Below, piece after piece: positions 27,195-36,582 of a DNA stretch of 64,000 nt; the stretch's first letter is position 1; each line of letters starts with the position of its first letter. The notes beneath the pieces are model-generated. The model searched no databases and was not told the DNA's origin. It saw nothing but the letters and a program-made list of their open reading frames with translations. Location: contig NZ_BNAR01000015.1 of assembly GCF_014653695.1 (NCBI RefSeq), positions 1 through 64,000 on the forward strand, in the 5' to 3' direction. The position numbers and the translations under genes are program-made. The stretch is from Lentzea cavernae. Lineage in GTDB: Bacteria; Actinomycetota; Actinomycetes; Mycobacteriales; Pseudonocardiaceae.

Positions 27195-27761
27195 TCAGCG
27201 GCGGCCGCGAGTCAGATCAGCCGGGTCGAACGTGACCGACACGGTGCTGGTGATGCTCACCGTCCCAGCCGTACCGGCTGTCAAAGTCGCCACCAGGGAA
27301 TAGGCGCCTTCGTCCAGCTCGTAGCAGTAGATGGTGGGCTCGCCGCCGCCGACCATCTCCACCCGCCAGAAGCGTTCGACGCCGGCAGCCGCGAAGGCCG
27401 CGGGCTTCTCCAGCCTGTCGTTCTTCTTCGTGGACGGGCTGACCACCTCGACGACCAGTGTGACATCTCGGACGTCGACCGAACTCTCGTCGATGAACTC
27501 CGATGTCACGACGACATCGGGGATGTATCCGAGAGTTCGGTTGACGCGGACCGCGATCGCCGTCAGCGCTTCCATGCCCTCACGCGCGACAGCCGCGTCG
27601 AGCAGGGTCTGAAGCCGGTCAGCCACTCGCTGGTGCTTCATGGCGGGGGCCGCGTTCACGACGAACCGCCCGTCGACCAGTTCGATGCGGCGGCCCTCTT
27701 GAGGGTCAAGACTCTCCCAGTCGTCCAGCGTGTAGCCGTCCAGACGCCGCGCAGTGGTCAC
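27195..27761 (-). CDS. Uma2 family (DUF820) endonuclease-like protein
   Basis: A 188-residue protein of the Uma2 family, which has the PD-(D/E)XK nuclease fold but no proven role. The fold's residues are visible as RIELVDGRFVVN, GYIPDVVV (Asp), and VVEVVSPSTKKND (Glu and Lys). Actinobacteria often carry several copies. GTG 27761 is preferred because GGGAAGAG lies just upstream; GTG 27803, 14 codons earlier, is possible and would be near-leaderless. It stands alone with its own terminator. Confidence 0.87.
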   Translation of the reverse strand: MTTARRLDGYTLDDWESLDPQEGRRIELVDGRFVVNAAPAMKHQRVADRLQTLLDAAVAREGMEALTAIAVRVNRTLGYIPDVVVTSEFIDESSVDVRDVTLVVEVVSPSTKKNDRLEKPAAFAAAGVERFWRVEMVGGGEPTIYCYELDEGAYSLVATLTAGTAGTVSITSTVSVTFDPADLTRGRR

Positions 27762-27941
27762 AGACTCTTCCCTTGCCTGGCTCTCTGACTCCGGTCGACC
27801 CACAGTTCAGTGTTACACGTGAGGCCACCATTGCCACAGCAACGACAACCGCCAGAACCGACGCTAGGAGGCGGAAGCCTTCCAACGCCAGCTGTGGGGG
27901 TCGGACAACCAGAAGGTGTGAGTGCTTGAAGCAGCTCCAAC

Positions 27942-28559
27942 TCAGCACACAGGCGCGAGCGGAGTCGTCTCGTCGGGCCCGGGCCGCCGGCGCCACCGGT
28001 CCAGCTTCGCGTGCTCGGTCAGCGAGATCAGCGCCTCCCGCACGGAGGTGCGCACGCGCGGGTCGCAGTTCATCACCGGCACGTCGGGCGAGATGCCCAT
28101 GCCGCGGATGATGGCGTTCACGTCCGACCGGACGGAGGAGTGCACGTTGTTCAGGGCGAGGACGTAGGGGATGTGGTGGTCCTCGAAGTACCGCATCGCG
28201 TCCACCGAGTCGGCGGGACGCATGATGTCGAAGAGCACGACGGCGCCCACGGCGCCGCGCACCACGTCGGTCCAGCCCGCGCGGGCGTCCTGCCACTGCG
28301 GTGCCACGAAGAGGTGCAGTGCGAGGCCCGGGTCGAGCCACACGCGTCCGAACTGGATGCGGACCAGTTCCGTAACGCCGCCCGCGCGCTCGGGCGGGAG
28401 TGCGCTCATCGAGAGGAGATCGCTCTCCACGATGGACCTGATGAAGGTGCTCTTGCCCACGCCGAAGCCACCGGCGACGACGATCTTGGCCGAGGTCAGC
28501 TCCCGACCGGGCGGCCCGGGGGGCCCGAATTGGGGAAATCTAGAGCCGACGTAGTCCAC
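27942..28559 (-). CDS. Conservon GTP-binding protein (CvnD type)
   Basis: A 205-residue small GTPase, the fourth gene of a conservon. P-loop GGFGVGKST at about residues 30-38. The guanine-specificity motif, usually NKxD, appears as ALNNVH, a variation typical of this bacterial family. Conservons are thought to form a membrane-linked switch resembling eukaryotic G-protein signalling and influence development or antibiotic production. The start overlaps the DUF742 gene by 20 bases. Confidence 0.93.
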   Translation of the reverse strand: MDYVGSRFPQFGPPGPPGRELTSAKIVVAGGFGVGKSTFIRSIVESDLLSMSALPPERAGGVTELVRIQFGRVWLDPGLALHLFVAPQWQDARAGWTDVVRGAVGAVVLFDIMRPADSVDAMRYFEDHHIPYVLALNNVHSSVRSDVNAIIRGMGISPDVPVMNCDPRVRTSVREALISLTEHAKLDRWRRRPGPDETTPLAPVC

Positions 28560-29085
28560 TAAGCACTCTCTCCATCAACCCGAGGTCCGGCGTGTCACCG
28601 CCTGCGGAAGCGGTCTGGTGCACGTCCACCAGACCTCGTTCCGCCATGTCGCCGAGCAGCACCTTCACGACTCCCAGCGGGAGGCGCATCAGTGCCGCCA
28701 CCTCCGCGACGGATCGCGGGGTGTGGCAGAGCTCGACGACGCGTTGGTGCTCCGACTGCAAGATACCTGTCGAGTGCCGACTCTGATCATTGGCGGAGAC
28801 AAGTGTCTCGATCTCGAGGTTGATGTTCGACCGAGTGCGCCCGCCCGTCCAGGCATATGCACGAACGATCGAGGCGTCGGACGGCTCCGCGAAGACGGAG
28901 TCGAACGACGGCACTTCCGGTTGCGGTGCAACGGGAGCCGCGTCCCGCGCGGGCACCTCGTCCGGTGCGGGCGCGCGCTTTCGGCCCGAGTCCAGGGAGA
29001 ACCCGTTCATCAGGTCGGCGAAAGTCTGCTCGGCGGGCGTTTCGGCCCGCCTCCGTCGTCGGTGCGCGTCAGAGGACGAACTCAT
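28540..29085 (-). CDS. Conservon DUF742 protein (CvnC type)
   Basis: A 181-residue protein. The first 70 residues are charged and low-complexity; the C-terminal 110 form DUF742, a winged-helix-like domain beginning at VRAYAWTGGRTRSN and containing VELCHTPRSVAEVAALMRLP. It is the third gene of the conservon, 3 bases after the roadblock gene and overlapping the GTPase gene. No DNA-binding target is known for the family. Confidence 0.92.
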   Translation of the reverse strand: MSSSSDAHRRRRRAETPAEQTFADLMNGFSLDSGRKRAPAPDEVPARDAAPVAPQPEVPSFDSVFAEPSDASIVRAYAWTGGRTRSNINLEIETLVSANDQSRHSTGILQSEHQRVVELCHTPRSVAEVAALMRLPLGVVKVLLGDMAERGLVDVHQTASAGGDTPDLGLMERVLSGLRRL

Positions 29086-29088
29086 GGA

Positions 29089-29508
29089 TCACCTCACGCT
29101 GTGCAGCTGCGCTCGCAGTTCGGGGGTGAGGATCTGGCCCACCTGGTCGACGACCACGGTCATCTCGTAGGCCACTTGACCGACATCGCTGTCGGGGGCG
29201 GCGAGAACCGCCAGACAGGACCCGTCTCGAATGGACATGAGGAGCATGATCCCGTAGTCCATCTCGATCACGGTGCGCAACACTCCGCCGCCGTCGAAGC
29301 AACGTGAGGCGCTCAGCGTGAGCGCCACGACGCCCGAGGCGATGGCCGAGAGCTGGTCCGCCCGCTCGGGCGGCAGGCCTGTCGACTTGGTGAGCAGCAG
29401 ACCGTCCACGGAGATCACGATCGCGTGGGCGACACCGGCCACGCGGTCGGTGAAGTTCGTGATCAACCAGCCGAACTGGTCGATCTGCCGCGACTGAGGC
29501 GTGCTCAT
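29089..29508 (-). CDS. Conservon roadblock/LC7 protein (CvnB type)
   Basis: A 139-residue roadblock/LC7 domain protein (FGWLITNFTDRVAGVAHAIVIS, shown in part as FTDRVAGVAHAIVIS, then GLLLTKSTGLPPERADQLSA). In conservons this protein is thought to stimulate the GTPase, as MglB does for MglA. ATG 29508 overlaps the kinase stop (ATGA). Longer in-frame starts lie inside the kinase gene and are rejected. Confidence 0.93.
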   Translation of the reverse strand: MSTPQSRQIDQFGWLITNFTDRVAGVAHAIVISVDGLLLTKSTGLPPERADQLSAIASGVVALTLSASRCFDGGGVLRTVIEMDYGIMLLMSIRDGSCLAVLAAPDSDVGQVAYEMTVVVDQVGQILTPELRAQLHSVR

Positions 29509-32129
29509 GCCTTCTCCCCGTTGTACTGGCCGTTCGCCTGGCCGTTCCCGTTCCCGTTGCTGCCGAGCGGCGCCTGGCGCAGGCCCGTCTGGTAGCTGGC
29601 GAGAAAGCCCCGTGCTCGTTCCGGATCGCGCTTCGGACCCGTGGTGGGACGCCCGCCGTTGTCGGGACGTTCCGCGAGATCGGGGAGCAGGTTCTTGCGC
29701 GGTGCCCGTTTCGGCAACCCGGCACCGGTCTCCCCGGCGTCCGTCACCGGGTCTCCTGCCTGCTCCCAGACGGTCCCGCCGGGCTTCTTGCCGAACCAGG
29801 ATGCCACTACTGACGGTGACGACGTTGGGGAGGGTCCGAGGTCGGGCCGGGGTACCGGACGGTCGCCGCCGGACTGGTCCTCCTGGACCCCGCTGCCCGC
29901 GAACCAGGAGGACGTCGTCTCCGCCGGCGACTCGGGCGGCACGCCGTTGTGCGCGGCCGAGGCGGGACGGGGAGTGCGCTGCGGCAGCGACTCGTCGATC
30001 GCGGCGCCGCGGAACGACGACCACTCGGCCGACTCGCGCGGCTGCTCGATGGCCGGGGCGGGTGCAGGCGGCGGCGCGAGGTTCGGCGTCTTCACGACGA
30101 CGTGCGGCTGCTTGGCGATCGCCGGCTTCGGCTGGGGCAGCGCGGCGTGGCGCGGCTGCGACGGTGCCGGGGCCTCGTCGTGCGTGCGGACGAGCTCCGC
30201 GGGCACGAGCACGAACGCGCGCAGGCCCTCACGGCCCTCTCCCGCACCGCGCAGGCGGACGGTGATGCCGTGGCGGCCCGCGAGCCTGCCGACGACGAAC
30301 AGACCCATCTGGCGCGAGACGGGCACGTCTTCCTCGGTGCCCGACGACAGCCGCTCGTTGGCCTCGGTCAGCTCGGCCGGGCCCATGCCGATGCCCTGGT
30401 CGGCGACCTCGACGAGCACGGCGCCCTGCTGGTCGAGCCGCGAGCCGATCATGACCTGCGTGGTGGGCGCGGAGAACGCGGTGGCGTTGTCCAGCAGCTC
30501 CGCGATCAGGCGCACGAGGTCGCTGGCCGCGTAGCCGACGATCTCGACCGACGGCGTCGACTTCACCACGACGCGCTGGTAGTGCTCGATCTCCGACGCG
30601 GCGGCGCGCAGCACGTCCGCGAGCGGGACGGGCTGGTGGAACCGGCGGGCGACGTCGGTGCCGGACAGCACCATCAGGTTCTCGTTGTTGCGGCGCATGC
30701 GCGTCGCGAGGTGGTCGAGCTTGAACAGGTTCGCGAGCTGCTCGGGGTTCTCCTCGTGGCGCTCGAGCTCCTCCATGAGCTTGAGCTGGCGTTCGACGAG
30801 GCCCTGCGAGCGGCGCGAGAGGTTGACGAAGATGTTCTTCATGCCCGACCGCAGCGACGACTGCTCGACGGCGGAGCGGATGGCCTGCTCGTGCACGGCG
30901 TCGAACGCGCGTGCCAGCTGGCCGAACTCCTCCATGGAGTGCACGGGCACCGGCTCGATCTCGGTGTCCGGCTTGCGGTCGGCGCGGATCGCGGCCACGA
31001 CCTCGGGGAGGTGGTGGTGCGCCACGTCGAGGGCGGAGCGCCGCAGCTCGGACAGCGAGCGCAGCAGGTAGCGGCCGATGACGAAGCCGAGCGTGCCGGC
31101 GATCAGCAGCATGGCGAGCAGGATGACCGCGGCGGCGCCCGCCTTGTTGGACGTGTCGTCCTGCAGCGAGGCGGCGGTGTTCGCGAGCTCGTCCTGCAGG
31201 CCGCGGGCGACCTGTTCCATCAGCCGCGCGGTGGTGCCGGAGGCCTTGTTCCAGTCCTCGACGGCGATGCCGAACTCCGCCGGGGGCTTGGGCTGGCCCG
31301 GTCGCGTGGCGGGCGGCGGGGTGCCGTCGGGCTGGGTGAGCGCGCGCTCCACGAACGCGTTGCGCAGCGCCACGGCGGCGCCGGTCACGGTCTGGTCGTA
31401 GGAACGGCGCTGCTCGGTGGTGCCGATGGCCTGGAAGTCGTTCAGGCGGTCCTGCAGGCGGATGTCGGACTGCTCGAGCGCGCGGACCTCGGGTCCGAGC
31501 AGCTTCGTGCGGCCGATCCCGGCTAAGACGATGGCGTGCTGCAGCGAGACCTGCTCCTGCGCGATGACCATGTTGTGCAGCGCCACGGCGGTGCCGGAGA
31601 TGGCGTTGTCGTTGAACTGGCCGACGAGCGCCTGTTCGAAGTCCAGCAACGACTTCACGATCGCGGTGTAGCCGGAGGTGCCGCCCGACGGGTCGCCGCC
31701 GTCGCCGCCCTGCACGACCTTCTCGCGCAGGTTCTTGAGCGTCTCCAGCTGGCCGCCGAGCTCGAGGAACCGCTGGCGCGCGACGTCGCTGACGCCCTCG
31801 GTGCGCTCGACGCGGCGGCGCACGGTCGAGGCGGCGTTGTCGGTGGCGCTGATCTGGTTCTGGTAGGCGCCGACGCCGGAGCCGCTGGTGGCGCTCTGCG
31901 CGGCGAGCGTGCGCTCCTGCTGGACGCTGGAGATCAAAGGCGCGAGATCCGCCCTGAGACGAACCAGGCCCTGCATCTGGACGTAGTTGTCGGACCGGTC
32001 GACGTAACCGGAGATCTGCATCGCTCCCGCGCCGACGGCCACCGCGACCGGGACGGCCAGCACGACGCCGAGCTTGACGGGCAGGCGCCAGTTGCGCCAG
32101 TCGCTGATCTTTCTCCACTCGACATTCAC
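29505..32129 (-). CDS. Conservon sensor histidine kinase (CvnA type)
   Basis: An 874-residue membrane kinase. A first helix lies at about residues 17-40, then an extracellular nitrate-and-nitrite-sensing-like domain (about 50-330), a second helix (about 333-357), HAMP, a kinase core with LFKLDHLATRMRRNNENL, and an ATP-binding domain with N box ELLDNATAFS and G box VADQGIGMGPAE. The last 230 residues are disordered, proline-rich and end in a glycine-asparagine-rich tract. Such kinases lack a cognate response regulator and act with the three downstream conservon proteins. ATG 32129. Confidence 0.93.
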   Translation of the reverse strand: MNVEWRKISDWRNWRLPVKLGVVLAVPVAVAVGAGAMQISGYVDRSDNYVQMQGLVRLRADLAPLISSVQQERTLAAQSATSGSGVGAYQNQISATDNAASTVRRRVERTEGVSDVARQRFLELGGQLETLKNLREKVVQGGDGGDPSGGTSGYTAIVKSLLDFEQALVGQFNDNAISGTAVALHNMVIAQEQVSLQHAIVLAGIGRTKLLGPEVRALEQSDIRLQDRLNDFQAIGTTEQRRSYDQTVTGAAVALRNAFVERALTQPDGTPPPATRPGQPKPPAEFGIAVEDWNKASGTTARLMEQVARGLQDELANTAASLQDDTSNKAGAAAVILLAMLLIAGTLGFVIGRYLLRSLSELRRSALDVAHHHLPEVVAAIRADRKPDTEIEPVPVHSMEEFGQLARAFDAVHEQAIRSAVEQSSLRSGMKNIFVNLSRRSQGLVERQLKLMEELERHEENPEQLANLFKLDHLATRMRRNNENLMVLSGTDVARRFHQPVPLADVLRAAASEIEHYQRVVVKSTPSVEIVGYAASDLVRLIAELLDNATAFSAPTTQVMIGSRLDQQGAVLVEVADQGIGMGPAELTEANERLSSGTEEDVPVSRQMGLFVVGRLAGRHGITVRLRGAGEGREGLRAFVLVPAELVRTHDEAPAPSQPRHAALPQPKPAIAKQPHVVVKTPNLAPPPAPAPAIEQPRESAEWSSFRGAAIDESLPQRTPRPASAAHNGVPPESPAETTSSWFAGSGVQEDQSGGDRPVPRPDLGPSPTSSPSVVASWFGKKPGGTVWEQAGDPVTDAGETGAGLPKRAPRKNLLPDLAERPDNGGRPTTGPKRDPERARGFLASYQTGLRQAPLGSNGNGNGQANGQYNGEKA

Positions 32130-32462
32130 GAAATGATCCCCAAGGCGCGCTCGAAGTGCCCCACTATCGGCTACCTCCTGGCCTGGTGAATCCCCGCGAG
32201 TCGATGTCCCCGCAGCTCGATATCTCCATCAGCCGTATCGGGTGTGAGCGGATAGTAGGCCAGAGAGCGTGACGCGACAACGACCTGGGGCGTGCACGAT
32301 CGATCACCCACCGTGACCACCGACCTTTTGGGGTGGTCCTGCAGGTTCAGGGGATTGACTCGCCGCCACGCGTGGTTACGCTTGCGCCTCCCACCCCCGG
32401 ATCGGACGCGCTGTGTGCGCGGAGCCTCGCCGGGCACTCCCCGTAACGAATGCGAGCGGTTG
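32130..32462. other. 333-bp intergenic region between conservon and symporter operons
   Basis: This spacer separates two divergent operons. It holds a clear plus-strand promoter (32355-32382, listed separately) and a 7-bp inverted repeat GACCACC (32315-32321)/GGTGGTC (32332-32338) upstream of it that could bind a regulator. I could not identify a convincing promoter for the conservon on the minus strand. No small gene with a ribosome binding site is apparent. Confidence 0.5.
32355..32382 (+). promoter_or_regulatory. Promoter of the DUF485-symporter operon
   Basis: TTGACT (32355-32360) and TACGCT (32377-32382) are 16 bases apart, close to vegetative sigma-factor consensus. RNA would start about 75 bases before the ATG at 32463. 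Confidence 0.65.
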
Positions 32463-32873
32463 ATGACGAAGGCGCTGCCCTCCGTGTCACGCCCGGCCAC
32501 CCCCGGTTTCGCGACCTTTGACGAGACTCCTCACTCATTGCTCATCGATGGTGACGGTGAGCCTGATTTCGGTGCCATCCAAACGAGTGACGATTTCCTC
32601 GACCTGAAGCGACGGGTGAAGCGTTTCATTCTCCCGGCAACGCTGGCGTTCCTCGCTTGGTACGTCACGTTCGTATTGCTTTCCGCTTACGCCGCCGACT
32701 TCATGAGCACTCCGCTGTTCGGAACGGTGAACGTCGGCTTGACGATGGGATTCCTCCAGATCGTCACCACCATCATCATCACAATGGCGTACGCGCGTTA
32801 CTCCAAGCGGAAGCTCGACCCCCAGGTCGACAAGGTGCGCGCGCTCGTGGAAACCGACGAGGAGCTCGCGTGA
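32463..32873 (+). CDS. DUF485 membrane protein
   Basis: A 136-residue protein with two hydrophobic helices (about residues 57-80 and 92-116) around the family segment RRFILP...LAWYVTFVLLSAYA. DUF485 proteins are regularly encoded just before acetate/pyruvate-type sodium symporters and are thought to assist them. ATG 32463 is chosen over upstream frames because earlier codons overlap the promoter. Its stop overlaps the symporter start. Confidence 0.9.
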   Translation: MTKALPSVSRPATPGFATFDETPHSLLIDGDGEPDFGAIQTSDDFLDLKRRVKRFILPATLAFLAWYVTFVLLSAYAADFMSTPLFGTVNVGLTMGFLQIVTTIIITMAYARYSKRKLDPQVDKVRALVETDEELA

Positions 32874-34447
32874 CCGGGGCGAACACCGCGATCAACCTTT
32901 CCGTTTTCGGCATCTTCGTACTGCTGACGCTCTACATCGTTTATCGGGCGTCCACGCGGAACGTCAGTGCGTCGGACTACTACGCGGCGGGAAGCAGCTT
33001 CACGGGCACGCAGAACGGCATCGCGCTCTCGGGCGACTTCCTGTCCGCCGCGTCGTTCCTGGGCATCTCCGGCGCGATCGCCGTGAACGGCTACGACGGC
33101 TTCATGTACTCGATCGGGTGGGTCGTCGCCTGGCTGATCGGTCTCATGCTGATCTCGGAACGCCTGCGCAACACCGGCCGTTTCACCATGGGCGACGTGA
33201 TGGCGTTCCGCATGCGCCAACGCCCCGTGCGCGCGGCCGCGGCGAACGCGACTCTGGTGATCTCGCTGTTCTACATGATCGCGCAGATGGCGGGCGCCGG
33301 CGGCCTGATGGCGTTGCTGCTGGACGTGCACAGCAAGGTCGGCCAGGCCATCATCATCGCGGTCGTGGGCATCGTCATGGTGCTGTACGTGCTCGTCGGC
33401 GGCATGAAGGGCACCACGTGGGTGCAGATCATCAAGGCCGTGCTGCTGCTCCTGACCGTGTCGCTGCTGACGATCTTCCTGATCGGCAAGTTCGGCTTCG
33501 ACTTCTCCTCGATCCTCGACCGCGCGACCCAGCGCTCCCCGCTGGGTGAGGCCGTGTTGTCGCCGGGCGTGAAGTACGGCGCCTCGGACCTGTCGAAAAT
33601 CGACTTCATCTCTCTCGCATTGGCTTTGGTGCTCGGCACCGCGTCATTGCCGCACGTGCTGATGCGCTTCTACACGGTGCCGAATGCCCGTGAAGCGCGT
33701 AAATCCGTCGTGTGGGCCACGTGGATGATGGCGATCTTCTACTCGTGCACCCTCGTCATCGGCTTCGGCGCGATGGCCCTGGTGGGCACCGACAAGATCA
33801 CCAGCGCCCCCGGCGGCGAGAACTCCGCCGCACCGCTGCTCGCGTTCCAGGTCGGCGGCACCGTGCTGCTCGGCATCGTCTGCGCCGTGGCGTTCGCGAC
33901 GATCCTCGCGGTGGTCGCGGGCCTCACCCTGACGGCGTCGGCCTCGTTCGCCCACGACGTCTACGCCAACGTGATCAAGCACGGCGAGGCCGACCCGCGC
34001 GACGAGGTGAAGGTCGCGCGCATCACCGCGGTGTGCGTCGGCGTCCTCGCGATCGTGGGCGGCATCGCCGCGAACGGCCAGAACGTCGCCTTCCTGGTCG
34101 CCCTCGCCTTCGCCCTGGCCGCCTCCGCGAACCTGCCGACGCTGCTGTACTCGTTGTTCTGGAAGCGGTTCAACACGCGCGGCACCCTGTGGAGCATCTA
34201 CGGCGGCCTCACGTCGTGCGTGCTGCTCATCGTGTTCTCCCCCGCCATCTCCGGCTCGAAGTCGTCGGTGTTCCCGGACGTCGACTTCGCGCTCTTCCCG
34301 CTGTCGAACCCCGGCATCGTGTCGATCCCGCTGTCGTTCCTGGCCGGGTTCCTGGGCACGGTGATCGGCGGGGAGAAGGCGGATCCGGACAAACAGGCGG
34401 AGATGGAGGTGCGCGGGCTGACCGGTATCGGGTCAGGCCTGCGCTAG
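32870..34447 (+). CDS. Sodium:solute symporter, ActP/MctC type
   Basis: A 525-residue membrane carrier with about 13 hydrophobic helices, in the solute:sodium symporter family. NVSASDYYAAGSSFTGTQNGIALSGD (shown in part as SASDYYAAGSSF), LSAASFLGISG and LPHVLMRFYTVPNAREARKS are typical of the acetate, pyruvate or other monocarboxylate branch. GTG 32870 overlaps the DUF485 stop. The substrate cannot be fixed from sequence. Its last 15 bases overlap the end of the converging hydrolase gene. Confidence 0.92.
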   Translation: MTGANTAINLSVFGIFVLLTLYIVYRASTRNVSASDYYAAGSSFTGTQNGIALSGDFLSAASFLGISGAIAVNGYDGFMYSIGWVVAWLIGLMLISERLRNTGRFTMGDVMAFRMRQRPVRAAAANATLVISLFYMIAQMAGAGGLMALLLDVHSKVGQAIIIAVVGIVMVLYVLVGGMKGTTWVQIIKAVLLLLTVSLLTIFLIGKFGFDFSSILDRATQRSPLGEAVLSPGVKYGASDLSKIDFISLALALVLGTASLPHVLMRFYTVPNAREARKSVVWATWMMAIFYSCTLVIGFGAMALVGTDKITSAPGGENSAAPLLAFQVGGTVLLGIVCAVAFATILAVVAGLTLTASASFAHDVYANVIKHGEADPRDEVKVARITAVCVGVLAIVGGIAANGQNVAFLVALAFALAASANLPTLLYSLFWKRFNTRGTLWSIYGGLTSCVLLIVFSPAISGSKSSVFPDVDFALFPLSNPGIVSIPLSFLAGFLGTVIGGEKADPDKQAEMEVRGLTGIGSGLR

Positions 34448-35218
34448 CAGTTCCTCCACCGCCTCGTTGAACACCTCGGGGCGTTCCAGGTTCGGCATGT
34501 GGGCGGCACCGTCGACCACGACCAGCGTCGAACCTGGAACCCGCGAGCTCATGTACTCGGCATCGCCGACGGGCGTGTACTCGTCCTCGCTGCCGACGAT
34601 CACCAGCGTGGGCACGGCGATCGTGGACAGAATCTCGGTGTAGTCGGGACGTTCCGCACGCCCCCGCAACGCTGCTGCCGCGCCCTCCGGCGGCGCGTCG
34701 TGCATCAGCCGCGCGACGAACTCGCCGACGGCCTGGTTGTGCGGCGCCACCATCTTCCACCGCACCTCGGTCGCGTAGCCGGACATGCCCTCGCGCAGCA
34801 ACCGGTCGGCCATGTCGTTGCGGGTGCGGCGGCCCTGCTCGGTCTCGGCCTGGGCGAACGTGTCGGCGAGGACCAGGCCGCGCAGGCGTCCGGGGAACGT
34901 CCGCGCGCACTCCAGGACGATCTGGCCGCCCATCGAGAGGCCGCCGAGCACGAACCTCTCCACGCCGAGGTGGTCCAGCAGGCCCGCGATGTCGGACGCG
35001 AAGACGTGCAGCGGTGTGGTGCCGGGAACGACGGTGGTCTCGCCGTAACCGCGCAGGTCCGCGGCGATCACGCGCCAGCCGGCGGAGACGAAGTGCTCGA
35101 CCTGCGGGTGCCACATCGTGCGGTCGAAGGGGTGGCCGTGCACCAGCACCAGGACGTCGTCGCCGGCGCCTTGGTCGTCGTAGCCGATGGTGATGCCGTT
35201 GACCGTCGCGGTGCTCAT
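34433..35218 (-). CDS. Alpha/beta hydrolase
   Basis: A 261-residue alpha/beta-fold hydrolase. The oxyanion region is LVHGHPFDRTMW, the nucleophile serine is in GLSMGG, the acid in GSEDEYTP, and the histidine in DGAAHMPNLE. The fold resembles 3-oxoadipate enol-lactonases and related esterases, but the substrate is unknown. ATG 35218 is preferred over an in-frame start at 35254, which lies in the operator region. It is divergent from a MocR regulator and shares an upstream direct repeat with it, so it is a likely target. Confidence 0.9.
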   Translation of the reverse strand: MSTATVNGITIGYDDQGAGDDVLVLVHGHPFDRTMWHPQVEHFVSAGWRVIAADLRGYGETTVVPGTTPLHVFASDIAGLLDHLGVERFVLGGLSMGGQIVLECARTFPGRLRGLVLADTFAQAETEQGRRTRNDMADRLLREGMSGYATEVRWKMVAPHNQAVGEFVARLMHDAPPEGAAAALRGRAERPDYTEILSTIAVPTLVIVGSEDEYTPVGDAEYMSSRVPGSTLVVVDGAAHMPNLERPEVFNEAVEELLAQA

Positions 35219-35244
35219 GGATCCGACCGTAACCAGGGGTTTTG

Positions 35245-35276
35245 CTCGGTACAATCAACATTGCTCTCGGTGCAAT
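35245..35276. promoter_or_regulatory. Direct repeat 21 bp apart, probable MocR operator
   Basis: CTCGGTACAAT (35245-35255) and CTCGGTGCAAT (35266-35276) differ at one base and are 21 bp apart, two helical turns. The first contains TACAAT, a likely -10 box for the regulator gene. MocR/PdxR regulators are known to bind direct repeats on the same DNA face. Confidence 0.65.
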
Positions 35277-35286
35277 GGGGGTTCTC

Positions 35287-36582
35287 GTGGAGGACTACCG
35301 CCGGATCGCCGACGCCGTGGCCGCGGACGTCGCGGCCGGGCGGCTTCGGCCGGGTGATCGGCTGCCGCCGCAACGCGCGTTCGCACGGCGGCGGCGCATC
35401 GCGGCGTCCACGGCGGCTCGGGTGTACGGCGAGCTGGCGCGGCGGGGGCTGGTCGTCGGGGAGGTCGGGCGCGGGACGTTCGTGCGCGCGGGAGCCGTGG
35501 AACCGGCGCTCGCCGATCCCGGTGGCGCGCCGGTCGACCTGCAGCTGAACTTCCCGGTGCTGCCCGAGCAGTCCGCGCTCATGGCGGCGAGCCTGGCCAC
35601 GATGCTGCGCCCGGACGTGCTGGCGGAGGCGTTGCGGGCGGGCGGCGTGACGGGCACGGCGGCTGCCCGTGCCGCCGCGTCAGAACTGTTGGCGCGCACC
35701 GGGTGGCAGCCCTCGCCGTCGCGGATCCTGTTCACCGGCAACGGGAAGCAGTCCCTGGCGGCGACGATCGCGGCGCTCGTCCCGGTCGGCGGGCGGCTCG
35801 GGGTCGAGGCGCTCACCTACCCGGTGGTGCGCACGATCTGCGCGCGGCTCGGGATCACCGCGGTGCCGCTGGAGATGGACGAGCACGGCGTCGTCCCGGA
35901 CTCGGTGCGCGCGGCGGCGGTGCGGGCGGTCTACCTCCAGCCCGTGCTGCACAACCCGCTGGGCGTCACGATGCCTCCGGCGCGGCGCGAGGACGTCGTC
36001 GCGGTGCTGGAGGAACTGGACCTCCCGGTGGTCGAGGACGCCGTGTACACGTTCCTGAGCGACGAGCCCCCGCTGGCCGCGCTCGCCCCGGAGCGCACGG
36101 TGCTGGTCGACAGCCTGTCCAAGCGGATCGCGCCGGGGCTGACGCTCGGTTTCGTCGTGCCGCCGGACCGGTTCTTCGACGAGATCGCCGCGACCGTGCG
36201 AGGTGGCGGGTGGACGGCGTCCCGGTTCGCGGTCGACGCGGCGGCGCACCACATCTCGGACGGCACGGCAGCCGTCGTCCAGCAGGCCAAGCGCGCCGAC
36301 GCGAGGGCGCGCCAGCGGCTCGTCGCGGAGAAGCTGGACGTGCGGGCCGATCCGCGGGCCTACCACTGCTGGTGGGAGTTGCCGCCGCCGTGGCGGGCCG
36401 ACACGTTCGCCGCCGCCGCGGCGGCGGAGGGCATCGCCGTGACGCCGGCTTCGGCGTTCGCGATCGGGGCGGCACCGAACGCCGTGCGGCTCGCGCTGGC
36501 CTCTCCGCCCGTGGACCGGTTGAGCGCGGCGCTCGACGTGCTGGCGCGCATCGCCCGCGGCACACCGGACCTAGACTCCTGA
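35287..36582 (+). CDS. MocR/PdxR-type regulator with aminotransferase domain
   Basis: A 431-residue protein. The first 75 residues form a GntR-type winged helix (GDRLPPQRAFARRRRIAAST, in part PPQRAFARR). The rest is a fold-type I aminotransferase-like domain with NPLGVTMP (cofactor asparagine), VEDAVYTF and the PLP lysine in DSLSKRIAPGL. Such proteins sense amine or PLP ligands and do not usually act as enzymes. GTG 35287 is chosen because GGGGG ends 5 bases upstream; an in-frame ATG at 35275 lies in the operator. It is divergent from the alpha/beta hydrolase. Confidence 0.9.
   Translation: MEDYRRIADAVAADVAAGRLRPGDRLPPQRAFARRRRIAASTAARVYGELARRGLVVGEVGRGTFVRAGAVEPALADPGGAPVDLQLNFPVLPEQSALMAASLATMLRPDVLAEALRAGGVTGTAAARAAASELLARTGWQPSPSRILFTGNGKQSLAATIAALVPVGGRLGVEALTYPVVRTICARLGITAVPLEMDEHGVVPDSVRAAAVRAVYLQPVLHNPLGVTMPPARREDVVAVLEELDLPVVEDAVYTFLSDEPPLAALAPERTVLVDSLSKRIAPGLTLGFVVPPDRFFDEIAATVRGGGWTASRFAVDAAAHHISDGTAAVVQQAKRADARARQRLVAEKLDVRADPRAYHCWWELPPPWRADTFAAAAAAEGIAVTPASAFAIGAAPNAVRLALASPPVDRLSAALDVLARIARGTPDLDS

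Noticed and set aside
27758-27940. 60-codon minus-strand frame between cvnD and Uma2
   Set aside because: No ribosome binding site, poor codon bias, and it overlaps the start of the Uma2 gene.
29949-31526. Long plus-strand frame inside the conservon kinase gene
   Set aside because: Product is arginine-, glycine- and valine-rich without domains. The minus strand encodes intact kinase motifs.
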